In this document: piece by piece, positions 9,428 through 20,140 of the stretch | How positions within the stretch are numbered: the first letter of the stretch is position 1 | Layout of the letters: every line of letters begins with the position of its first letter | Assembly: GCA_018672815.1 (NCBI GenBank) | Contig: JABHDX010000092.1 | Coordinates: forward strand, 1-60,570 | Source of the DNA: Gammaproteobacteria bacterium | GTDB lineage: Bacteria; Pseudomonadota; Gammaproteobacteria; UBA11654 | DNA length: 60,570 bases | Direction of reading: 5' to 3' | Made by a program: the position numbers and the translations under genes | The notes under the pieces: model-generated | What the model was told of the DNA's origin: nothing | The model's input: only the letters and a program-made list of their open reading frames with translations | Databases searched by the model: none

Positions 9428-10504
9428 TTAATTGGTAATATTAACGTCTATATTTTGTGCTCTATGACGTAAATAATGATCCATTAAAACAATTGCAAGC
9501 ATTGCTTCAGCAATGGGTGTAGCCCTTAAACCAACACATGGATCATGTCTTCCTTTGGTTATAATCTCAGTCTCATCACCCATTTTATTGATAGTCTCAG
9601 CTGATTTAGTAATACTAGAAGTTGGCTTTAATGCAATACTAGCAAGGATATCTTGCCCTGATGAAATTCCACCCAAAGTTCCTCCAGAGTTATTCTGTTT
9701 AAATCCAGTGGCATCAATTTCATCTCTGTGTTCACTACCCCTTTGGGTCACAACTGAAAAACCAGCGCCAATCTCAACACCCTTAACTGCGTTAATACTC
9801 ATTAATGCATGTGCTATATCGGCTTCAAGTTTATCAAAAACAGGTTCGCCCAAACCAACTGGAACATCTGTGGCTAAAATATTTATTTTGGCACCAATTG
9901 AATCACCTTCCCTTCTTAGTTGATCCATAAATTTTTCTAACTCATCAATTGTGTCAGGATCTCCTGAAAAAAATGGATTGGTATAAATAAAATTCTTGTC
10001 TTTCAATTCACTTATAATTGGTCCTAATTGGCTCAAATATCCAAATATATTCATTCCTAAACGCTCTTTGAGGTACTTCTTAGCAATTGCTCCAGCTGCG
10101 ACTCTCATTACAGTTTCTCTAGCCGATGACCTTCCACCGCCTCTGTAATCTCTTATCCCATATTTGTGATAATAGGAATAATCTGCATGTCCAGGACGAA
10201 ACTTATCTTTAATAGCTGAATAATCTTTTGACTTCTGATCTACATTTTTTATTACAAGATTAATTGGAGTTCCTGTCGTCTTTCCTTCGAAAACTCCTGA
10301 CATTATCTTAACTTGATCGGGTTCTTTTCGCTGAGAGGTAAAGCGAGATGTTCCAGGTCTTCTTCTCTCTAGATCTTGCTGAATATCGTCTTCTGATAAA
10401 TTCATTCCTGGCGGACAACCATCAATAATAGCAGACATACCAGGACCATGACTCTCCCCAGAGGTTGTCACTGTAAATATTTTACCTATTGTATTTCCTG
10501 CCAT
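9428..10504 (-). CDS. aroC: Chorismate synthase AroC
   Basis: AroC makes chorismate from EPSP, the last common step of aromatic amino acid synthesis, using reduced FMN. Signatures are [18 protein letters not shown] at the N-terminus, [29 protein letters not shown] near residue 105, and [19 protein letters not shown] near the end. Length (358) is normal. The ATG follows a clear spacing after prmB (36 bases). The prmB-aroC-asd order is common in gammaproteobacteria. FMN is supplied by the rib genes further right. Confidence 0.97.
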   Translation of the reverse strand: MAGNTIGKIFTVTTSGESHGPGMSAIIDGCPPGMNLSEDDIQQDLERRRPGTSRFTSQRKEPDQVKIMSGVFEGKTTGTPINLVIKNVDQKSKDYSAIKDKFRPGHADYSYYHKYGIRDYRGGGRSSARETVMRVAAGAIAKKYLKERLGMNIFGYLSQLGPIISELKDKNFIYTNPFFSGDPDTIDELEKFMDQLRREGDSIGAKINILATDVPVGLGEPVFDKLEADIAHALMSINAVKGVEIGAGFSVVTQRGSEHRDEIDATGFKQNNSGGTLGGISSGQDILASIALKPTSSITKSAETINKMGDETEIITKGRHDPCVGLRATPIAEAMLAIVLMDHYLRHRAQNIDVNITN

Positions 10505-10540
10505 GATTTATCTCTTCACATTTATCATTGTAACCAAATT

Positions 10541-11419
10541 TTATTGAAGATGTTTTGCTTCTATAACCGCAACACCCTCACCTCCCAATTCAAAATCAAT
10601 CCATTTAAAGGGTAATTTAAATTGTCTCTCCATTTCTATAGAAGCTACACCTGCTTCAATAACTAAGATTCCATCGTCTTCAAGAAAAAGAGGAGCATCA
10701 TGCAGTATTCTAGCAATAAAATCTAGTCCATTGTCACCTGCTAACAAGGCTTTAGTCGGCTCAAAGGCATACTCTTGAGGTAAATTATTCATAATTATTC
10801 TGGGAACATACGGTGGATTTGAGACAATAAGGTTGTATTTGCCTTGAATATTTTCAAATAAGTCAGATTGAATAAGTTCTATTTGTTTTTCAAATGAAAA
10901 ATTCTTTACATTTATACTCGCTACCTCAAGAGCACTTCTAGACACATCAGTAGCAGTAATCAATGAGTTTTCAAAATACTTGGCTATAGCAATAGCAATA
11001 CACCCAGACCCTGTACCTATTTCTAAAATCCTTTCAGCTGTTTTATTATTTAACCAAGGCTTAAAATAATTTTGAATCATTTCTGATATAGGTGATCTTG
11101 GAATTAAAACCCTTTCATCAACATAAAATTTCTCATGGCAAAAATAAGCTTGATTTGTGAGGTAAGGAAGTGGTTTTCTAGTTTCAATTCTTCGTAAAGC
11201 AAGCTTATTGATTTCTTCCCATTGATGATTTGTAATTACTCTTTTACTTATATCATCAGAAGATGAGAAATTAATATTCAAAATGAAAGTCACCAGTTCA
11301 GCTGCTTCATCTAGGGCATTATCTGTACCATGACCAAAAAATATATTATTTTCATTAAATAATTCAGCAATTTCTTGGATTGCATTATCAATACTCAAAT
11401 TGTGGCTTTTTATATTCAA
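10541..11419 (-). CDS. prmB: Ribosomal protein L3 N5-glutamine methyltransferase PrmB
   Basis: PrmB methylates a glutamine of ribosomal protein L3 using S-adenosylmethionine. The Rossmann motif is ILEIGTGSGCIAIAIAKYF and the catalytic NPPYV, which binds the glutamine amide, lies near residue 206. The closely related PrmC (release factor methylation) is the alternative, but the N-terminal domain and the position just upstream of aroC are typical of PrmB. The 292 residues fit. The gene is the first of the minus-strand run and is divergent from psd across a 60 to 110 base gap. Confidence 0.9.
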   Translation of the reverse strand: MNIKSHNLSIDNAIQEIAELFNENNIFFGHGTDNALDEAAELVTFILNINFSSSDDISKRVITNHQWEEINKLALRRIETRKPLPYLTNQAYFCHEKFYVDERVLIPRSPISEMIQNYFKPWLNNKTAERILEIGTGSGCIAIAIAKYFENSLITATDVSRSALEVASINVKNFSFEKQIELIQSDLFENIQGKYNLIVSNPPYVPRIIMNNLPQEYAFEPTKALLAGDNGLDFIARILHDAPLFLEDDGILVIEAGVASIEMERQFKLPFKWIDFELGGEGVAVIEAKHLQ

Positions 11420-11478
11420 ATTAATACTATTGTTTGTTCGTCGATGTTACATTAACACTCAAATAAAAAGGGGGAAAC

Positions 11479-12315
11479 ATTAATTCTTTAAATAGTAATT
11501 CTATTCTATTCAATACCAAAAAGAGATTTGGAATGTTTCTGTTATCAATCTCAAAAGTATCAAATCCAATTATTAAATTTATCCTAATTGCCTCATTCAA
11601 ATTTTTCTATAAAATTGAATTATCAGAATATAAAAAAACATCCATTCAGGATTTTAAACATTTCAATGATTTTTTTACCAGAGAGCTTAAAGATGATGCC
11701 AGACCAATAATGATTGGTGAAAATAATATTGTTTCACCTGTTGATGGCAAAGTTATTGAGTTTGGAAAGTTAGCTGATAAAAAAATGATTCAAATCAAAC
11801 ACTCCAAATACAACTTGGATGAATTACTAAACTTTAATTCCAAAAAGACTCAAACCTATAAGAATGGCTCATACATTACTATATATTTAGCACCTTTCAA
11901 CTATCACAGAGTTCATATGCCAGTTGAAGGAATACTCCAAGAAAATACAATCATTCCAGGAGAGTTACATCCTGTTAATGAGAAAGCATTAAAAAACATT
12001 CCAGACTTATACTCTAGAAATCAAAGAATGATAAGCTTCTTTCAATATTTAGATTATGAATTTTCAATGATTATGGTGGCTGCTCTGAATGTAGCTGATA
12101 TTGAGAAAAAATGGAGTAATTCTGAAATTGCAAATCAACTAATCAATATAAAACAAGGAGAAGAGTACAGTCGTTTCAATTTAGGTTCTACTGTGATATT
12201 GATCTTCCCAGAAGAATGTAAGTTGCAATGGAGTCAAAGCTTGAATAAAAATCAAAACATTCAATTGGGACAACTCCTTGCTACACTAAATAATAATAAA
12301 AAAAGGAATAGTTAA
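11479..12315 (+). CDS. psd: Phosphatidylserine decarboxylase Psd, apparently with an ATT start codon
   Basis: Psd decarboxylates phosphatidylserine to phosphatidylethanolamine at the inner membrane. Visible are FNDFFTRELKDDARPI, SPVDGKV, the catalytic-site histidines in YHRVHMPVEG, and the LGST motif near the C-terminus where self-cleavage creates the pyruvoyl group. The first ATG is at 11533, but alignment with family N-termini calls for about 15 to 20 more residues. The frame is open back to a TAA at 11464 and contains no ATG, GTG or TTG. A G-rich site (GGGGG, 11470-11474) sits four bases before ATT at 11479, which gives the expected 278 residues. The ATT start is inference; the gene identity is firm. 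A 42-residue gene overlaps its stop (TAATG). Confidence 0.9.
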   Translation: MNSLNSNSILFNTKKRFGMFLLSISKVSNPIIKFILIASFKFFYKIELSEYKKTSIQDFKHFNDFFTRELKDDARPIMIGENNIVSPVDGKVIEFGKLADKKMIQIKHSKYNLDELLNFNSKKTQTYKNGSYITIYLAPFNYHRVHMPVEGILQENTIIPGELHPVNEKALKNIPDLYSRNQRMISFFQYLDYEFSMIMVAALNVADIEKKWSNSEIANQLINIKQGEEYSRFNLGSTVILIFPEECKLQWSQSLNKNQNIQLGQLLATLNNNKKRNS

Positions 12316-12443
12316 TGGAAGCCATGATTATAGTTCTAATTCTTGTCTTGGTGTTCATGGTGAAATCTTTCAAACATTTTAGTAAAAGAGTATCTCCATC
12401 GGAACCAGAAAAAAAACAGAATGAGGACAATAAGAAAATTTAA
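12315..12443 (+). CDS. Small single-span membrane protein, 42 residues
   Basis: The ATG overlaps the last base of the psd stop codon (TAATG), the arrangement of translational coupling. The product begins MEAMIIVLILVLVFMVKS, one hydrophobic helix at about residues 4-16, followed by a basic then acidic hydrophilic tail ending EKKQNEDNKKI. AAAAAGGAAT just upstream supplies a ribosome-binding site inside psd. The function is unknown. Coupling to psd suggests a role at the inner membrane, but that is inference. Coding is supported by the overlap, the site and the clean helix-plus-tail design. Confidence 0.65.
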   Translation: MEAMIIVLILVLVFMVKSFKHFSKRVSPSEPEKKQNEDNKKI

Positions 12444-12449
12444 ATCTTA

Positions 12450-12539
12450 TTAAAATGGCATGAAAATATTTTTAATGCCATAGGCTATAAAAATACAAAA
12501 AAGAATTACAATAAAGTAATAAATAATTTTTTGATGCAT
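12450..12539 (-). CDS. Possible 29-residue membrane peptide downstream of efp
   Basis: Three bases after the efp stop on the minus strand, an ATG opens a 29-codon frame beginning MHQKIIYYFIVILFCIFIAYG, a single hydrophobic helix after a short basic start. AGGAG, inside the last efp codons, lies eight bases before this ATG, a good ribosome-binding site. Its 3' end covers the 12456-12480 hairpin. No function is recognised. Short AT-rich frames are often hydrophobic by chance, so confidence is low. Confidence 0.3.
   Translation of the reverse strand: MHQKIIYYFIVILFCIFIAYGIKNIFMPF
12456..12480. terminator. AT-rich hairpin between convergent psd and efp units
   Basis: TGGCAT (12456-12461) is the exact inverse of ATGCCA (12475-12480), and the interior contains AAAATATTTT, which extends the pairing. 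It lies between the convergent 42-residue gene and efp and could end transcription from either side. No long T run follows on either strand, so the terminator role is tentative. Confidence 0.35.
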
Positions 12540-12542
12540 TAG

Positions 12543-13115
12543 TTAGTCTCCTTTAACCCTAGAAACATAGTCTCCCGTTCTAGTATCCACTTTGATAATT
12601 TCTCCTTCATCAATAAAAAGTGGAACCTTTATGTTTGCTCCTGTTTCTATTTCAGCAGGTTTGACGCCACCTTGTGCAGTATCTCCTTTCAAACCTGGGT
12701 CTGTCTTTATTATTCTGGACTCAATAAAATTTGGAGGCTCTACACCGATTGCTCCATCATTCCATAGAGTTATATTACAGACTGACTCTTCCTTTAACCA
12801 GATTTTGACTTCACCGATTGTGTCTTTTGATATTGCAATTTGCTCATAAGATTCAGAGTCCATAAAGTGATATTGCTCTCCATCACTATAGAGAAATTGC
12901 ATGTCACGTGTTTGAACATCGGCTTTTTCAAGACTGTTTCCTATTTTAATAGTTTTCTCTAAAACCTTACCATTCTTAAGATTTTTGAGTTTGAGCTTAT
13001 TGAATGCTTGTCCTTTTCCAGGTTTATGAAACTCTGTATCAATAATATTAAACGGTTCGCCGTCAATAAGAACTTTTAAACCATTTTTAAAATCACTGCT
13101 GCTATAAGATGCCAT
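12543..13115 (-). CDS. efp: Translation elongation factor P
   Basis: EF-P binds stalled ribosomes between the P and E sites and promotes peptide bonds at polyproline. The modification loop reads [10 protein letters not shown] with Lys34 at the tip, the position that EpmA beta-lysylates in E. coli; the modifying genes are not in this window. The three beta-barrel domains fit in 190 residues, and the C-terminus reads [27 protein letters not shown], typical of EF-P and slightly distinct from YeiP. It is 19 bases downstream of parC. Confidence 0.96.
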   Translation of the reverse strand: MASYSSSDFKNGLKVLIDGEPFNIIDTEFHKPGKGQAFNKLKLKNLKNGKVLEKTIKIGNSLEKADVQTRDMQFLYSDGEQYHFMDSESYEQIAISKDTIGEVKIWLKEESVCNITLWNDGAIGVEPPNFIESRIIKTDPGLKGDTAQGGVKPAEIETGANIKVPLFIDEGEIIKVDTRTGDYVSRVKGD

Positions 13116-13134
13116 TAAAACTCCTCAATCAAAA

Positions 13135-15426
13135 TTATTTTGGTTCAATTTCTAGATAATCAATTTTCTTAAATGGTGGAACTGATCTGCCACGTTTTCC
13201 TCTATCACTCATATAATGTGGAAAATCATCGGGTCTGATAATTTTTGGTTTTTTACCACTGTATACACGAATAGCATCATCCATTCCCAATACCAATACT
13301 GAAACCAATTTTTCGACACCTGATTTAAATTTTTTTGGAGGAATACCAATAATTTTTAAGCCCTTACCTTTGTTCATTTCCATTAATTGATTGGCTGGAA
13401 ATATTAAGAGCTTACCAGCTGAATTTGCTGCAGCTATATAAGCAGGATCTGGATATCCTGCTTGAGTGGCATTGCTAGGAATTAAGACCTTAGCCTCATT
13501 AGAAACTTTTAAACATACTTTTCCTTTTCTATTTTTTGAATATAAATTTTCTAATGTAACAAAAAACCCATAACCATTGCTTGCAGCCACCAGCCATTTA
13601 GTTTTTGGACGACCTGACATTACACCTGCAAAAGTTGCTCCATCGGGAGGATTAAGACGACTCGATAAAGGTTCTCCTTGGCTTCTTGCAGAGGGTAATG
13701 AATCAGCAACGATACTATAGACTCTGCCTGTACTGTCGATGAAGACTGCGAACTGGTTGCTTCTTCCAGAGACTGAAGTTAGATATTCATCCCCTGCTTT
13801 ATAATTAAGAGACTCAGGTTCTTCAATAGACCCTTTTGCTGCTCTTACCCATCCACTTTGAGATAATATTATTGTGACTGGATCACTACTAGCTAGTTGT
13901 GTCTGATCTAACGCTTGTGAAGTCACAGCAGACTGATTCAGCTGAGTTCTTCTGTCATCACCATACTCCTTAACATCAGTATCTATTTCATCTTGAATAA
14001 GTTGATTAATCTTCTTTTTACTTTTCAGAAGTTTTAATAAATATTGCTCTTCATTTTCTAACTCTTGTTTTTCAATAGTAATTTTTTCTTCTTCTAACTT
14101 CGCTAGATTTCTAAGCCTCAAATTGAGTATAGACTCAGCCTGGATATCAGAAAGCTTAAATTTTTTAATCAATTTTTCTTTTGGCCTATCCTCTTCTCTA
14201 ATAATACGTATGACTTCATCTATATTGAGGTAAATAATCATCAATCCTTCGAGAATATGAAGTCTTGATTGAACTTCATTCAGTCTGAATTCCAATCGCT
14301 TAACAATGGTCTGTCTTCTAAACTCAATCCATTCTGACAATAACTGTTTTAAATCACAGATTTTTGGCTTGCCATCCAGATCAATGACATTCATGTTAAC
14401 TCTGATATTTTTTTCTAAATCAGTTGTTGCAAATAAATGACTCATTAATTCTTCTGTATTCACTCTATTTGATTTTGGTGTAAGCACTATTCTTATTGGT
14501 GTTTCATGATCAGACTCATCATTAATATCTGTCAGTAGTGGAAGCTTTTTATCTTTCATTTGTGACGCAATTTGTTCTATGATTTTATTGCCTGATATCT
14601 GATAAGGCAGTTCATTAATGACAATCAATTCTTTTTCTTTTTTGTAAGAAGCTCTTATTTTTAATGATCCATTACCAGTTTTATAAATATTTTTAATTTC
14701 CTCCTCTGAGCTGATCATTTCACCTCCTGAAGGAAAATCAGGACCTTGGAAATTTTTTCCTAATCTAATGAGCTGGCCAATTGAAATATCTGGATTTTTA
14801 ATTATTTTACTTAACAAATATGCGATCTCTTTTATATTGTGAGGAGGAATATCCGTTGACATCCCAACAGCTATACCAGTGACTCCATTCAGTATAAGGT
14901 TGGGTAATCTTGCAGGTAAATACTGAGGTTCTTTTAAAGTTCCATCAAAATTTAGTTTCCAATCCACTGTTCCTTGGCCCAATTCGCTAAGCATCATTTT
15001 TGTATAAGCACTTAATTTAGCTTCTGTATAACGCATGGCTGCAAATGATTTAGGATCATCATAAGAACCCCAATTGCCTTGACCGATGATCATTGGATAA
15101 CGGTATGAAAAATCTTGAGCCATACTCACCATTGCTTCATAACATGCTGAATCTCCATGAGGGTGGTATTTCCCAAGAACATCACCAACTGTTCTTGCAG
15201 ATTTTTTTGGCTTGGACTGTGCAGACAAACCCAATTCAGACATAGCATAAATAATTCTTCGCTGAACTGGCTTCAAGCCATCGCCAATAAAAGGCAATGC
15301 TCTATCAAGGATTACATACATTGAATAATCAAGATATGCTTTTTCAACAAAGTCTTTTAATGGTTGAACATCTGTTTTATTTTTTCCAGATGTTTTATTA
15401 AAATTCATTTCTGTTTGCTTACCCAT
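13135..15426 (-). CDS. parC: DNA topoisomerase IV subunit A ParC
   Basis: ParC is the DNA-cleaving subunit of topoisomerase IV, which separates linked daughter chromosomes. The N-terminal region has [22 protein letters not shown], and the catalytic tyrosine lies in AMRYTEAKL. The quinolone-region [20 protein letters not shown] has serine at the classic variable position. The 763 residues match ParC rather than the longer GyrA, and the next gene upstream encodes a ParE-length partner, one base away, so a topoisomerase IV operon is clear. The C-terminal pinwheel domain carries the [13 protein letters not shown] repeats. Confidence 0.95.
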   Translation of the reverse strand: MGKQTEMNFNKTSGKNKTDVQPLKDFVEKAYLDYSMYVILDRALPFIGDGLKPVQRRIIYAMSELGLSAQSKPKKSARTVGDVLGKYHPHGDSACYEAMVSMAQDFSYRYPMIIGQGNWGSYDDPKSFAAMRYTEAKLSAYTKMMLSELGQGTVDWKLNFDGTLKEPQYLPARLPNLILNGVTGIAVGMSTDIPPHNIKEIAYLLSKIIKNPDISIGQLIRLGKNFQGPDFPSGGEMISSEEEIKNIYKTGNGSLKIRASYKKEKELIVINELPYQISGNKIIEQIASQMKDKKLPLLTDINDESDHETPIRIVLTPKSNRVNTEELMSHLFATTDLEKNIRVNMNVIDLDGKPKICDLKQLLSEWIEFRRQTIVKRLEFRLNEVQSRLHILEGLMIIYLNIDEVIRIIREEDRPKEKLIKKFKLSDIQAESILNLRLRNLAKLEEEKITIEKQELENEEQYLLKLLKSKKKINQLIQDEIDTDVKEYGDDRRTQLNQSAVTSQALDQTQLASSDPVTIILSQSGWVRAAKGSIEEPESLNYKAGDEYLTSVSGRSNQFAVFIDSTGRVYSIVADSLPSARSQGEPLSSRLNPPDGATFAGVMSGRPKTKWLVAASNGYGFFVTLENLYSKNRKGKVCLKVSNEAKVLIPSNATQAGYPDPAYIAAANSAGKLLIFPANQLMEMNKGKGLKIIGIPPKKFKSGVEKLVSVLVLGMDDAIRVYSGKKPKIIRPDDFPHYMSDRGKRGRSVPPFKKIDYLEIEPK

Positions 15427-15427
15427 T

Positions 15428-17320
<1,893 letters not shown>

Positions 17321-17343
17321 TCATTATTCTTGAGAATGGTGTT

Positions 17344-17931
17344 TCAATCAAGATCATTAATTAAAGAAGTTTTTATGGCTTCATCAATATCCCCTGTATT
17401 AAAAGAATAATGCTCATGATCTATACCGAATTCTATTGGTGTTGAATGATCTATGTTCCTTATCTCTGTTTGTTGCATCTGAAATCTTAGAAAATGCACT
17501 GATGATGTTTTATCCGATCTTGTCCGATCCAAATCTTCATCTGAGATGGCATAGATCTTTTTTGCATCCCCTACTTTGACCCATACTTTATTTTCAATTC
17601 CAACTAATAATGCAAGCGCTTCTTTTCTTTCTTCTTCATCTGGGTATTGAATAAGCATGGTTGCTTTCCAATTATCGCCATTAGGAATCAATGGGTTATA
17701 TGCATTTAACTCTTCATAGATACCATCTTGTTCAAAAATCTTTTCTATTCTAAGCATCTCTTGTATCTGATATGTAATGGTTAGCTTGTCTTCGAATAGC
17801 AATGACACATGCATTCCAATATCGATCTTTCTACTCTTTTTATGATTAAGAACTTTCTCTCTAATTTCATCTCTTTGCTTGGAGTATTCTTCTAGGCTCA
17901 TCAAATCTTTAATTTTTAAGTTTTTATTCAT
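17344..17931 (-). CDS. DUF3501 family protein of the rubrerythrin/Fe-S cluster
   Basis: The 195-residue soluble protein belongs to the DUF3501 family, recognised from LMSLEEYSKQRDEIREKVLNHKKSRKIDIG at the N-terminus and FEDKLTITYQIQEMLRIEKIF. The family has no established biochemical role but is repeatedly found beside a rubrerythrin and a GlpC-like Fe-S protein, exactly as here: it begins two bases after the Fe-S gene ends. A part in peroxide or oxygen defence is inference from that context. No metal-binding cysteine motif is visible in it. Confidence 0.85.
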   Translation of the reverse strand: MNKNLKIKDLMSLEEYSKQRDEIREKVLNHKKSRKIDIGMHVSLLFEDKLTITYQIQEMLRIEKIFEQDGIYEELNAYNPLIPNGDNWKATMLIQYPDEEERKEALALLVGIENKVWVKVGDAKKIYAISDEDLDRTRSDKTSSVHFLRFQMQQTEIRNIDHSTPIEFGIDHEHYSFNTGDIDEAIKTSLINDLD

Positions 17932-17933
17932 TG

Positions 17934-19265
17934 TTATATACCATAAGCCTTTCTTAAAAGTGACATTGGATGCAAGTAATTGAGTTCTTTATCTTTAATT
18001 GAATCTATTTGCGCTCCCGCCATAGGACAATCTGATGTAAAAACATCATAATCACCTTGCTCAATTTTTCTAATTATGGGTTTTGCTATCTTCACTGAGG
18101 ATTGCCTATATTGTTTTTTGACGCCATAAGTTCCATCATGTCCAGAGCATTTCTCTAGAGGAGTCACTCTAGTTTCAGGTATTAACTGCAGTATATCCCT
18201 AGTTTTGAGGCCAATACTTTGAACTCTTAAATGGCATGGTACTTGATAAAAAATAGAACCAAGTGAAGTATTAAATTCCTTATTCAGTTTTCCTGCCTTT
18301 TCCATCTGAAATAAATAATCAAATGGATCTGTAAATGCTTCTGAGACCAAAGAAACTTCTTCATTATCAGGAAATAACAAAGGCAATTCTTGTTTAAACA
18401 TCAAGACACAAGAGGGTATAGGGGAAATAATTTTCCATCCCGCAACTGCCCAAGGATAGAGTTGGGGTATATTGATATCTTTAGCTTTAGCAACTGATTC
18501 AATATCGCCTAGTTCCAATTTAGGCATGCCACAACATTTTTCCGTATCTGCAAAAACGATAGGAATATTGTTCTTTTCATAACAAGCAATTGTATCTTCA
18601 ATAATCTCCGGATTATTCTTATTGCCATAACAAGTGGCAAATAATACAACGCCTGGCTTATTACTCTCAGATTGAATAACTTTATTTTGTTTTTTGTAAC
18701 TGGATAATTTTTTACGAGCTGACTGACTATAAAATTTAGGTCTTGGAGCTTTGCGATCTATACCTATCATTTTTTCTGCTGCTATTCGACCTACCTTAGT
18801 GTTGTTTATAGCATTGATAGTTCCAGCGACTATTGGAATACCTAAAAAAGCACCTAGTTTCTCAGGATTACTAAGAATTTTTTCTTGGGTATTTGCTCCT
18901 TTTTCTTTAAATTTAAGAGCCTTAGCTCTAAGCATTAAATGAGGAAAATCAATATTAAATTCATGTGGTGGTACATATGGGCACTTTGTTTTAAAGCAAA
19001 TATCGCACAAATAACAGTTGTCTATAACATCCCAAAATTTTTCTTCTTCAACATCATGTATATCTCCTGTTGGAGTATCATCAATCAAATCAAATAATTT
19101 AGGGAAAGAATCACATAAATTAAAACAACGTCTGCAACCATTGCAGACATCGAAAACCCTTTTTAATTCATCGAAGAGCTCTTTTGGATTTGAGAAATTA
19201 TCATTCTCCCATTCAATTGGATGTCTAATAGGTGCTTCTAGGCTCCCTTCTTTGTATTCACTCAT
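17934..19265 (-). CDS. GlpC/HdrB-like (Fe-S)-binding oxidoreductase subunit
   Basis: The 443-residue protein has an N-terminal ferredoxin-like domain with CNGCRRCFNLC near residue 40 and CYLCDICFKTKCPY near residue 90, enough for two [4Fe-4S] clusters, though the second motif is slightly irregular. C-terminal cysteine-rich (CCG-type) motifs follow: EKCCGMPKLELGD and EKCSGHDGTYG. Such proteins move electrons between a quinone or ferredoxin and a partner. The gene lies between rubrerythrin and DUF3501, so a role as electron donor to rubrerythrin is plausible but inferred. No membrane helix is visible. Confidence 0.85.
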   Translation of the reverse strand: MSEYKEGSLEAPIRHPIEWENDNFSNPKELFDELKRVFDVCNGCRRCFNLCDSFPKLFDLIDDTPTGDIHDVEEEKFWDVIDNCYLCDICFKTKCPYVPPHEFNIDFPHLMLRAKALKFKEKGANTQEKILSNPEKLGAFLGIPIVAGTINAINNTKVGRIAAEKMIGIDRKAPRPKFYSQSARKKLSSYKKQNKVIQSESNKPGVVLFATCYGNKNNPEIIEDTIACYEKNNIPIVFADTEKCCGMPKLELGDIESVAKAKDINIPQLYPWAVAGWKIISPIPSCVLMFKQELPLLFPDNEEVSLVSEAFTDPFDYLFQMEKAGKLNKEFNTSLGSIFYQVPCHLRVQSIGLKTRDILQLIPETRVTPLEKCSGHDGTYGVKKQYRQSSVKIAKPIIRKIEQGDYDVFTSDCPMAGAQIDSIKDKELNYLHPMSLLRKAYGI

Positions 19266-19274
19266 ATTTTTATC

Positions 19275-19310
19275 AAAAAAGGAGGACTGACTGAGCCCTC
19301 CCCTTTTTTT
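19275..19310. terminator. Hairpin with A/T tracts between rubrerythrin and the Fe-S gene
   Basis: The sequence is an A6 run, GGAGG, an 11-base spacer, CCTCCCC and a T7 run. On the minus strand the rubrerythrin transcript would form a GGAGG/CCTCC stem followed by six U. This is an intrinsic terminator or attenuator shape in the middle of the operon, able to make rubrerythrin mRNA more abundant than the downstream genes. The stem has two unpaired C residues, so strength is uncertain. Confidence 0.65.
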
Positions 19311-19348
19311 AATACCTTATGTATTATTTATTCTTTAGAAATTCTCGA

Positions 19349-19768
19349 TTATGCGTCTAGATTATCTAAGGCTTGTTGAAATCTATTAGCGTGCGATCTT
19401 TCTGCCTTTGCTAGTGTCTCAAACCAATCTGCTATTTCATCAAATCCCTCATCTCTTGCAGTTGAAGCCATTCCAGGATACATGTCCGTATACTCATGTG
19501 TCTCGCCTTCAATAGCAGCTTTAAGATTATCAGATGTAGCCCCCATAGGAAGTCCTGTAGCAGGATCACCTGTTTCTTCTAGATATTCTAGATGGCCATG
19601 GGCATGTCCTGTTTCTCCTTCACCTGTGGATCTAAATACTGTTGCTACATCGTTGTAACCTTCTACATCTGCTTTAGCTGCGAAATAAAGGTACCTTCTG
19701 TTAGCTTGAGATTCTCCTGCAAATGCAGCCTTTAGATTTTCTTCAGTTTCACTTCCTTTCAAACTCAT
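19349..19768 (-). CDS. Rubrerythrin-type diiron peroxidase without a rubredoxin domain
   Basis: This 139-residue four-helix protein has the ferritin-like diiron ligands of rubrerythrins: the AGESQANRRYLYFA helix near residue 18, GEGETGHAHGHLEYL near residue 51, IEGETHEYTDMYPGMA near residue 87 and LAKAERSHANRF near residue 120. Rubrerythrins reduce hydrogen peroxide. The usual C-terminal rubredoxin with two CxxC motifs is missing, so an external electron donor is needed; the downstream Fe-S gene is a candidate. The ATG follows AAGGAGAG at ideal spacing, predicting strong translation. A perfect PerR-like palindrome lies 28 bases upstream. Confidence 0.92.
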   Translation of the reverse strand: MSLKGSETEENLKAAFAGESQANRRYLYFAAKADVEGYNDVATVFRSTGEGETGHAHGHLEYLEETGDPATGLPMGATSDNLKAAIEGETHEYTDMYPGMASTARDEGFDEIADWFETLAKAERSHANRFQQALDNLDA

Positions 19769-19795
19769 TTTACTCTCCTTAACAATTGTTTATTT

Positions 19796-19810
19796 TTAGA
19801 ATGATTCTAA
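19796..19810. promoter_or_regulatory. Perfect 7-1-7 palindrome, PerR/Fur-family-like operator of the rubrerythrin operon
   Basis: TTAGAATGATTCTAA is a perfect 7-1-7 inverted repeat. It has the same geometry as the PerR box TTATAATNATTATAA and differs from it in one symmetric position per arm. It lies 28 bases before the rubrerythrin start, just downstream of a TAAAAT-type -10 on the minus strand. A peroxide-sensing Fur-family repressor is the likely reader. The palindrome is direct observation; the regulator is inference and is not encoded in this window. Confidence 0.65.
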
Positions 19811-19906
19811 TTTTACATCAGTCTGCGTCTAGCGACAACTATTTTCAAATACCAAAAGTAAATAATTAGAGTGTTTATTTATTCGGTGTTCTTTTATAAT
19901 TAAATA

Positions 19907-20140
19907 ATGACAAAAACAAAAAAAGAAAAACAAAGCATTGAGCAAAATCTTAGTAAACTTGAACATATCTTAGAGGAGCTTGAAAACGGTGAGTTGGAAT
20001 TGGATGAAGCTATGAAAAAATTTGAAGAAGGCATAAAATTATCCAGGGAATGTCAACAAACATTGGAAGAAGCTGAGATGAAAATAAAAATTCTTATGGA
20101 TGGTAAACTCAAAAATACGGATCAAAATCTAGATCAATAA
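19907..20140 (+). CDS. xseB: Exodeoxyribonuclease VII small subunit XseB
   Basis: XseB binds XseA to form exonuclease VII, which degrades single-stranded DNA. The 77 residues contain the family core, SIEQNLSKLEHILEELENGELELDEAMKKFEEGIKLS, a two-helix coiled coil. Usually ispA and dxs follow xseB in gammaproteobacteria; here the gene stands alone and its last 12 bases overlap the 3' end of convergent pgpA. It is divergent from rubrerythrin across about 140 bases. XseA is not in the window. Confidence 0.92.
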   Translation: MTKTKKEKQSIEQNLSKLEHILEELENGELELDEAMKKFEEGIKLSRECQQTLEEAEMKIKILMDGKLKNTDQNLDQ

